A DNA stretch of 64,000 bases from Dysidea avara (taxonomy: Eukaryota > Porifera > Demospongiae > Dictyoceratida > Dysideidae). Positions 57,141 to 64,000 of the stretch are shown here, one piece after another (the stretch's first letter is position 1; the number at the start of each line of letters is the position of its first letter). The position numbers and the translations under genes were made by a program. The stretch is from assembly GCF_963678975.1 (NCBI RefSeq), contig NC_089272.1, positions 3,902,359 to 3,966,358 on the forward strand. Reading direction: 5' to 3'. The notes under the pieces were generated by a model that worked only from the letters and a program-made list of their open reading frames with translations, was not told the origin of the DNA and made no database searches.

Positions 57141-59024
57141 ATGATGTTTTGTATCATTATTACTACTTTGCTAAGTTTTGATGTGATAACAGTCAGCGGT
57201 CAAACTGGTGAGTATAGAGTGCCATACGTTGTGTTTACAAACCATATACAGTACAGTTGGGAAATTTGACTCTTGGTAATAATATACGTACATGTGCTGG
57301 AAATTGTTGTGTTTGAGGGTGCAAGGCCTATCCAATAGACATACATATGTACAGCAAGTAGAAAGGTTGTTTGTAAAATTTGATCCCACCAAAACTTTGT
57401 CTCATAAAGCACTTTAACAAATACTGTATAGCTGTTTTAATTAGTAGGAGTCAATTAATACGATTCCTGTAGCTTTGAAATGTAATGATAAATCAAATGG
57501 GACAGATGCCCATGCTTTTAAGATTCAGCTCTAACTTTTGTCATGTTACAAAGAACCTTCTTGGAAACTTTGGATTGTTGGGTATCACCACCATAAGGGC
57601 CTGGCATCTATTTAGTCTTGTCCCCAGCGCGGCCACTCATGCATTTGATCACTTGAAGGTCGTGTGATTGATCTTTGCTTGAAGTGTGTGGGGGGACTAC
57701 CTGACAGCACATGATAGTGCCATAGTTTGTTTTAGTACTTTTATTGGGGTTAAATTGTCCCTACTCCAGTTTAAAATTACTGTCATTTGTTTGTGAACTT
57801 TTTTGTCCTTTTTAAATATCCTCGCAAATGCAGCTCTAGCTATACACAAATCTTTTTTAATTATACGTATTCATGAGTGAGGTCATGATCTGTAGCAATC
57901 TGGAATCCAGTATAGAACACACAAGGGGGATATTGCAGACCAGGGTCTGGCAACCAATCATTGTCACTTACAGGTGATGAGAGGTTACCTTGCCTTGTTT
58001 ATTTTGTAAGTATATGCTTTTTGCGCATATACCATTCTACAAGCAGTCCATTTCCTGACACTTCGTCTACATGGAGAATGGCTAACTCTTCAGAACATGA
58101 CCACTCTCTCCAATTTGTCTAGTTAGATTGTAGGTGAATGAAGCATATTCATGACTTTGTCTTGGTTGGCTAACTCAGTACTTACGGTAGTCTCTACCTG
58201 TGTATTACGTATACCCTGGTTCACGCTGTTGATGGGTGGGACTTGAGGTTGGAATCAGTTTACATATAAGACTCAACTTCTAGGGTGCATGACACTGCCT
58301 CATTGATACATTTGCTGTCTGAGAGTCAAGGCTACGTCTGGCCTGTCTAGTAGAGCTAGATATTGATGTAGGGAGAATTTTTCCTTTGCCTTGTCCTCTA
58401 GTTCCAGGAACACCTTATCTTCCAGGAATCTCCATGTTGATAAGCTCTGGTTTGAAATTCAGTCATATTACAATTCACATCGACTCTTCGACTCGAACAG
58501 TTTCTTGAGCATGGCCTATATGCAGTGCTATATTGTGCCATGGCCTCATCACGCAGTTATTTCCAGACGTTGTGTATCTTTCCAGTTATTTGCACCTTCA
58601 ACCACAGAAAACATGTATTTCATCCCAGGCCACACTTTCAAAATAGCCTAGCCAATCATCTCAACTTTCTGTTGCCTTGCCACAGAATGGTTGTACCTTG
58701 TGATTAGCCTGCAAAGGCCTGTTGCTACTGCTCATCCATCATCATCAACTGAACTCAGCTATAGTTGCTCTGCTCAAGAACTGCAACAATCTGATCATAA
58801 AAAACTAGCAGGAGATTACACACATAGAACGTAGTATAACCTTTTCAGGTACCAGTTTTAGACAATTAGATCAGCACCATGGTGCCAGGTTCAAGGCCTT
58901 GGGTTAAGATAATGACCCCTAGTAAGCTGGAACCACCATACCTCGGTTCAGGTTCTGTAATGACAACTATGCCAAAATGTAACAAACCACTTCTAGCTTT
59001 ACAATACACTGTACATAAATAGAT

Positions 59025-59093
<69 letters not shown>

Positions 59094-62000
59094 GCGTATG
59101 TGTGTGTGTGTGTGTGGATTGTCACAAATGTTATGCAATATATATATGGCTTCTATGGGTCTACTAACATGAGTTCATAAGGACATTGTAAAAGCTTTTA
59201 AATGGGCTGTACAGGCATTAAAACATGTTGCTCTCCTGGACTACCAACTATAATAAATTCCTTTGAGGTGAAAGAGGGTGTGACTCATACTATGCAAACA
59301 AAAGTGAAGGTCACTTTTAAGGCTTTCTCTAAAGAATTTGTGTGAGATTATAGACACATTATAAAACAGTTGAGAAAATAGTCTCACTCCCTTTGCAGTG
59401 CATAGCAACGTAATTACCAGTGCTCCCGATAAGAATTCTTAAGCACCAGGACAAAATGTCCTGACAAATCCAAACTTGTCTGGACAAATGTATACTTTGC
59501 AAGGACACAAGTGACCTATAATACTGCCTGTAGTAAGCATTCTCTGATGTAAGGCACTCTGGCTGTAGGCATTCCCTTTGTTGTGCTGAGGATAGACATT
59601 CTTTTATGTATGAGATACTATTACAAGTGATTTTGTGAGGTTTCTGTACAGCAGAGAGGTTGGCATTGGTACATTAGTGGTCACTCACTTGGGTGGCTTG
59701 AATGTTGAATCTCCTAGCAACCAAGAGACAGCTATTAGTAGTAAAGTAAACAGAAAACCAAATATGCACACCCTGGGCTTTTTGGGCTCCTTTGATAGGA
59801 CATTATGTCCTGCCAAATACAATTATGGTCAGACATTGGCTAATTTGACCAGAAATTGTCCGTTGTCCAGTTATCGGGAGGACTGAATTGCCAAAATTAT
59901 TATGAAATAATTTATGGATTACAAAATACATTGAATTACACCAGATCTAATTAATATTTAGCTAATCACAGTATAATAAATCATATAAATGGTTGGGTAC
60001 CTGATTAATTGCCTATTTACCTAAAAAGTGCATGTCTGACAGCATGGGCACCTGAATTTTAGAAGTAAAACACCACATCAAGTTGTTTCAGCTGTAGCTA
60101 TATAATACTTTTTGATACAGGGTATATATATATGATAAAAAGTAAAATCATGATATTATCATGTCTGTATAATACACATGTCAGTTTTGTCGTACACTGC
60201 AGACTGTGTTTTTGCACAGATTTCACATTTGCTCAGATGGCAACTGGACCAGGTAGTGTGTGCAAAGGTGGAAATGCTACATTCTCATGTGAAATTGTTA
60301 ATGCGGGAGGAGTGATTCAACCAAATCAGTGGAGATTTCCCAATGATATTGTGATTAATTTTAATACTCCTCATCACACACTGGTATTAGATACTGCTAC
60401 ATCTCTTGTCTCTGACCTCATAGTCACTGATATTAATGAGAGGGCAGTATACGTTTGTAGCCTTGCTGCCAAACCTGAACTAGTCAGCAGAGTGTATATA
60501 AACGCAGAAGGTATGTATGGACATATATACGTATGTGTGTACTCTATGATTAAAATTAACCACAACATTTCCATACAGCATGGATATTTTTTTAGCACTG
60601 GATGTACGTAGATGTGTTTAGTGTGTTTGCATAAAACCCTACATTATTAATGTATGCATACTCTTCAGTTATATGGCTGCCATTCATGTTCCCATGACGT
60701 AGTGATTTTGTGCTGGGGCACATATGGAAACAATTTTGTGACATCAGTGAATGTTCTATTAGAGTATGTAAACACAGTCTTCATGGATTTCATTGATATA
60801 CATAACACATTCAGAATGTTTGTGTGTATAGACACTTTGTAAAGTGCTATATACATCATGTGGACCAATGAATTTGCTTTAATAATGAAACCAAATATAT
60901 CATACCTGTCTCATTGAGTGGTATGAATATACTTAACAGTTGTAAGGATTTCATTACCTGAATAAGTAAGTAGCTGACCACCAAAGAAGGCAATACAGAG
61001 CAACTGACTTTAAGTACAATTGTTTCTGATATACAATAACAATTATTTTGAAGTTCTCTAATAAAGCAGTCGGCCAGGTTTGGATTTAAATTGTTTACAG
61101 TAAACAGTGATCATGATCACTTGAAGAAAAATTGAAGGGTTTGCCTTGAAGACAATTATTATGTGCACTGTATGAGCTAATGAATTCCCTTCAATAATGA
61201 ATCATGTTAAAGAAAATTATTGAGACATAGAAAAGGCTTACTGTTGCATATTGCCATATGAATATAATTTGCACTTGTAGGGATTTCATTGGTTAGATAG
61301 GCAACTGATCAACAACTAAAGATGTTTGTATACATCAATCATCTCTCAGTATGGCTATCTCTGTTATATGACTGAAAGATTTTCAAACACTCTAATAAAG
61401 CAGTCTGTCATTTTTTTGTATTGAATTCTTCCATATGAGCCATGTTTACATGTTAAAAACATATTTGTTTCTGTGAATTGTCAGTAATAATATGGTAATT
61501 GTAATGCTAGCTACCAATGGAAAGCTGAAATTTGTATATAATGTACAAACATTTAGTATATCTGCAGGTATAGACAGTTTCATAACTTTTTTGCTATTTC
61601 CTTGTTCACTATATATATTTTTTGATCCCTAATCCAGCTTACAATTCCTAATTTTCCTTCTACTTGTTTGTTTACTTTAGTTATGACTAATGTACCAAAC
61701 ATAGCTACTGCATCAAAAGAAAGAATGGCACCAGACGTGTCATAAAATTAACTTTGCATCTGAATGCGTGCCCCAAATAATCAATACTGTGAGAAGTAGA
61801 GTTGCTATTACACTTCACCTTCAGCTATGCTCTGCCCACTGCAGAGCAATAGAAATAAAGAGCAGTGCAAGAAATATCTCTGCAATCACTACGGAATATA
61901 TAGGCAATAACCACTACCACAGTTACAGCTGGAAGCCGTATCATGCTACCGTGATTTGACACCTTGCATTGTCAGTGAAAAGACACAAAGGAGGACAAAG

Positions 62001-63166
62001 GTAAGCCCATGATGCATGCATTATACATACTGTGGTTGGTGAAAAGGAATGTCTAGGGACAAAGTGACACTGAACAGTAAAATAATCAAAGCCATATACT
62101 TGGAATATTACCACGTACCTTAAATACTTTCTGTATAAATTCATTTCATTTTAATGATCACATTGCATGTACTGCATGAAAAGGGCAACTGCCACTAGCG
62201 CACAGAGTTTGTGCAGGTGTTGATATTTGATTTAGTGCATGATAATGTACAGTAGAAGAAAAGAAAAGAATGTAATTTAAGAAATAGTTGTGCTGTACAG
62301 TATTGTCATGTCACACCAGCAATAGCAGGGATCAGGGTATTTGATAAGACAATATGGCGCTCCATTGGCCCAGTGTGAACGCAAAATGACCCACACAGCT
62401 CATGGCTTCTGCTCCAATTTTCTCAGCACTAGTTCACCTTTGTGACTAATATACATCAAACATAAGCTGATTAACCCAGTGGTATACTACTGGTGGAACA
62501 GTAAGTGTCTGGGTTAGGCCAGTTTGGCTCAGAGTCAAAATACTTGTCAAAAACCCTGGCAGGGATTTGAAATCATCTGACGTAGCAACATCCATGGATT
62601 TTAGAAAACTTAAGCATGCTTGTTTCGGTATAGACAATGTGTAGATATAGCAAATTGGAATGTAATTAGTGCTACATATATAGCTAGTGAAAATCTATCT
62701 TGTTGAAAGACGAGTACTCAGGAGATAAATTGCATTGTTTTATGCATAACTCAACTGAACAAAACTAAGCTATGAAAATTTCATAAATTTGTGATGAGAA
62801 ATCATTCTGTATATGCAAAGTACGTAGCATATTGTATGTGTGTGTACGCATATTTTATTGTGATGCTTTTCTTTCAAATACTGTATATAGGCACACCACC
62901 ATCCCCTGTTGGTGAAATCACAGTCATTAAAGGTTCCTTGAATTTTACTGCATCATGGGATCCTGTTACTAATGACCTAGTATGTGGTGGACCATTGTCA
63001 TATGATGTGAGAATATCACCATCTAGTGGAGTAATGATGATGAGAATAACTGACACCTCCTACAATTTTACTGGATTAACATCCGATAGTATTTACACTG
63101 TCACTGTGGCTGGTAGAAATAATATTGGTGTAGGAGAGTCTGCTAGTGTGATGGTGTCCTTTGCAG
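57141..63166 (+). CDS. Receptor-like gene: signal peptide, Ig and FN3 exons (continues beyond window)
   Basis: Three exons fit one phase-1 chain. 57141-57207: MMFCIIITTLLSFDVITVSG, a signal peptide, then GTGAGT. 60220-60510: Ig domain with CKGGNATFSCE (B-strand Cys), NQWRFP (core Trp) and ERAVYVCSL (F-strand Cys); acceptor TTTGCACAG, donor GTATGT; 291 bp. 62891-63166: FN3 domain with GTPPSPVGEITV, FTASWDPV (core Trp), YNFTGLTSDSIYTVTVAG and GVGESASV; acceptor GTATATAG, donor GTGACT; 276 bp. Both domain exons are symmetrical 1-1, which favours shuffling and addition of domains. Probably a cell-surface or secreted adhesion/receptor protein; what follows the FN3 (more FN3, kinase, phosphatase, tail) is outside. 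Joining the exons into one gene is inference. Confidence 0.7.
59026..59117. repeat. (GT)n microsatellite
   Basis: About 90 bp, slightly interrupted by GTGCGTGTGCGTAT. Long antisense frames here come from the repeat only. Confidence 0.95.
59418..59885. mobile_element. hAT-like MITE with CAGTxCTCCCGATAA ends
   Basis: Ends CAGTGCTCCCGATAA and, reversed, CAGTCCTCCCGATAA, one mismatch in 15. Flanks AATTAC and AATTGC could be a decayed partial duplication, but a full 8 bp cannot be shown. The arms also contain GGACAAAATGTCC and related GGACA words. Confidence 0.65.
60511..62890. other. Second intron of the Ig/FN3 gene, perhaps with decayed exon
   Basis: Two ACTCTAATAAAGCAGTC motifs (61054, 61387), each within similar surroundings, look like a diverged internal duplication (GGATTTCATT, TTGAATTC). 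Around 61680 an acceptor-like TTTACTTTAG precedes a phase-compatible but soon stopped reading (VMTNVPNIATASKERM); 61730-61959 has an unidentified open frame. Confidence 0.35.
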
Positions 63167-63884
63167 GTGACTTTATAGTGTACTAATTTACACGTATCGG
63201 TATAGGTGTTCATTCATTCGGTTGCTTGTTTAAATTCAACCGTATAAAGCATAGCAGATCCAGGCTCAGTCGCTGATTCCCCCTCCCTTCCTGTGCTATT
63301 TCTTTTAGGAAGTTCTAGTGATATGCGACTCTCTCCATGCACACCTCTATTTATTTAATCTGGGCCAGATCCGGATTGCTATCTGGGTCAGCAGGTCATT
63401 CAGGTCAACAATAGCAAGAGTTCATAGCATATGTAATATTATCTGTGGGGGAGATTGCCTAACTGCCAGTAGAGCTTGTACAAACACACACAAAAAGTAA
63501 TGTACTTTTGTTGATATGTTTGGTTTACAACTACCACTTGAGCCCTCATAGCCACTGAACAATAATTAAAAACTGATCCTCCAGTTTTTGTGGCAGTCAC
63601 TTATAATAATTATGTATGTACCAGATGCACTGAGCAGCTGGCCCTTGTACTAAAATTATTAACAAGGAACGAGGGCTCAGGTGATCACAAACAGACTATA
63701 GCCATATGTTTTTCTTGTTCTTAATGCTATATTTGATGTTGGGTGGGCTAGTATTATTTAATAAAAGTGATTAATTCTTTTGTAGCATAAGATACTCTAA
63801 GGCAGCATTTTGGGTGGCGCTCATCATCTTAAGGGTGATCCTTAATATAACAGTACTACTGATAATACATGTGTAGAGCCTGCA
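63167..63884. other. Intronic or 3' sequence after the FN3 exon
   Basis: No further domain exon recognised before the window end. Confidence 0.4.
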
Positions 63885-63907
63885 TTAAACAAACATGTTG
63901 CATTATG

Positions 63908-64000
63908 TTGCATTTCTTGTATTGTTGCATTTCCTGTATTGTTGCATTTCCTGTATTGTTGCATTTCCTGTATTGTTGCATTTCCTGTATTGTTGCATTT
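63908..64000. repeat. 17-bp minisatellite running off the window
   Basis: Unit TTGCATTTCCTGTATTG, five full copies (the first with one change) plus a partial one at the edge. Total length unknown. Confidence 0.95.

Larger units (their letters stand above)
57208..60219. other. First intron of the Ig/FN3 gene
   Basis: Long for this locus. It holds a GT microsatellite, a CAGT-ended MITE and small open frames without recognisable content. Confidence 0.45.

Noticed and set aside
61768..61959. 63-codon frame as an extra domain exon of the Ig/FN3 gene
   Set aside because: No phase-1 acceptor/donor pair encloses it and no Ig or FN3 landmarks are present.

Overview
The window looks like nuclear DNA from an early-branching animal, most probably a demosponge. 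It is AT-rich, genes have short spliced introns (47-75 bp where both ends can be read) with GT-AG borders, and decayed transposons, mostly miniature ones, are dense. At the right end lies a gene built from phase-1 exons coding a signal peptide, an Ig domain and a fibronectin type III domain, a style common in sponge receptor genes. The species is inference; no species-diagnostic gene is present.

Left third (1-25.1 kb). This is a local segmental amplification of a small family of secreted/membrane, cysteine-rich, multi-pass proteins with a diverged TM2-like core. All members share one architecture: a tiny signal-peptide exon ending in phase 1, a short intron, and one long exon. Types A, B and C lie in the order A(+), B(+), C(-). 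Intact or nearly intact members are A1 (134-690, first exon not found), B1 (2070-2680) and C1 (3061-3692). Decayed members are D (4101-4776), B2 (12.4-14.2 kb), C2 (14.3-15.1 kb), A3 (18163-18812, one frameshift), B3 (first exon only, 20756) and a relic near 23.5 kb. Intergenic DNA was copied with the genes, so paralogous copies act as natural empty sites that date transposon insertions.

Middle (25-45 kb). This part is mostly non-genic: foldback and terminal-inverted-repeat elements, SINE-like and non-LTR fragments, and microsatellites. The exception is an intron-bearing, frameshifted UTP20-like (ribosome biogenesis) pseudogene on the minus strand at 41.6-43.4 kb. A short SLC35-like nucleotide-sugar-transporter fragment sits near 44.7 kb.

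45.0-49.1 kb. A tandem array of about two dozen exon-intron-like units, each with a GTAAGT donor-like and a TTTACAG acceptor-like end, including a 559-bp higher-order duplication. The three exon-like types I measured all have lengths of 3n+1, so serial inclusion cannot keep one reading frame. This is the strangest object in the window.

Right part (49-64 kb). Another truncated non-LTR retrotransposon, several miniature elements with clear target duplications, then the Ig/FN3 receptor-like gene from 57141, which runs past the window end.

Mobile DNA includes non-LTR relics (RT, endonuclease and ORF1 parts), hAT-like elements with 8-bp duplications, a 9-bp-duplication family with TAGTCTCG ends, TTA/TAA-duplication Harbinger-like elements (one nested inside another), TA-target elements, and a foldback whose arms are inverted 21-bp minisatellites.
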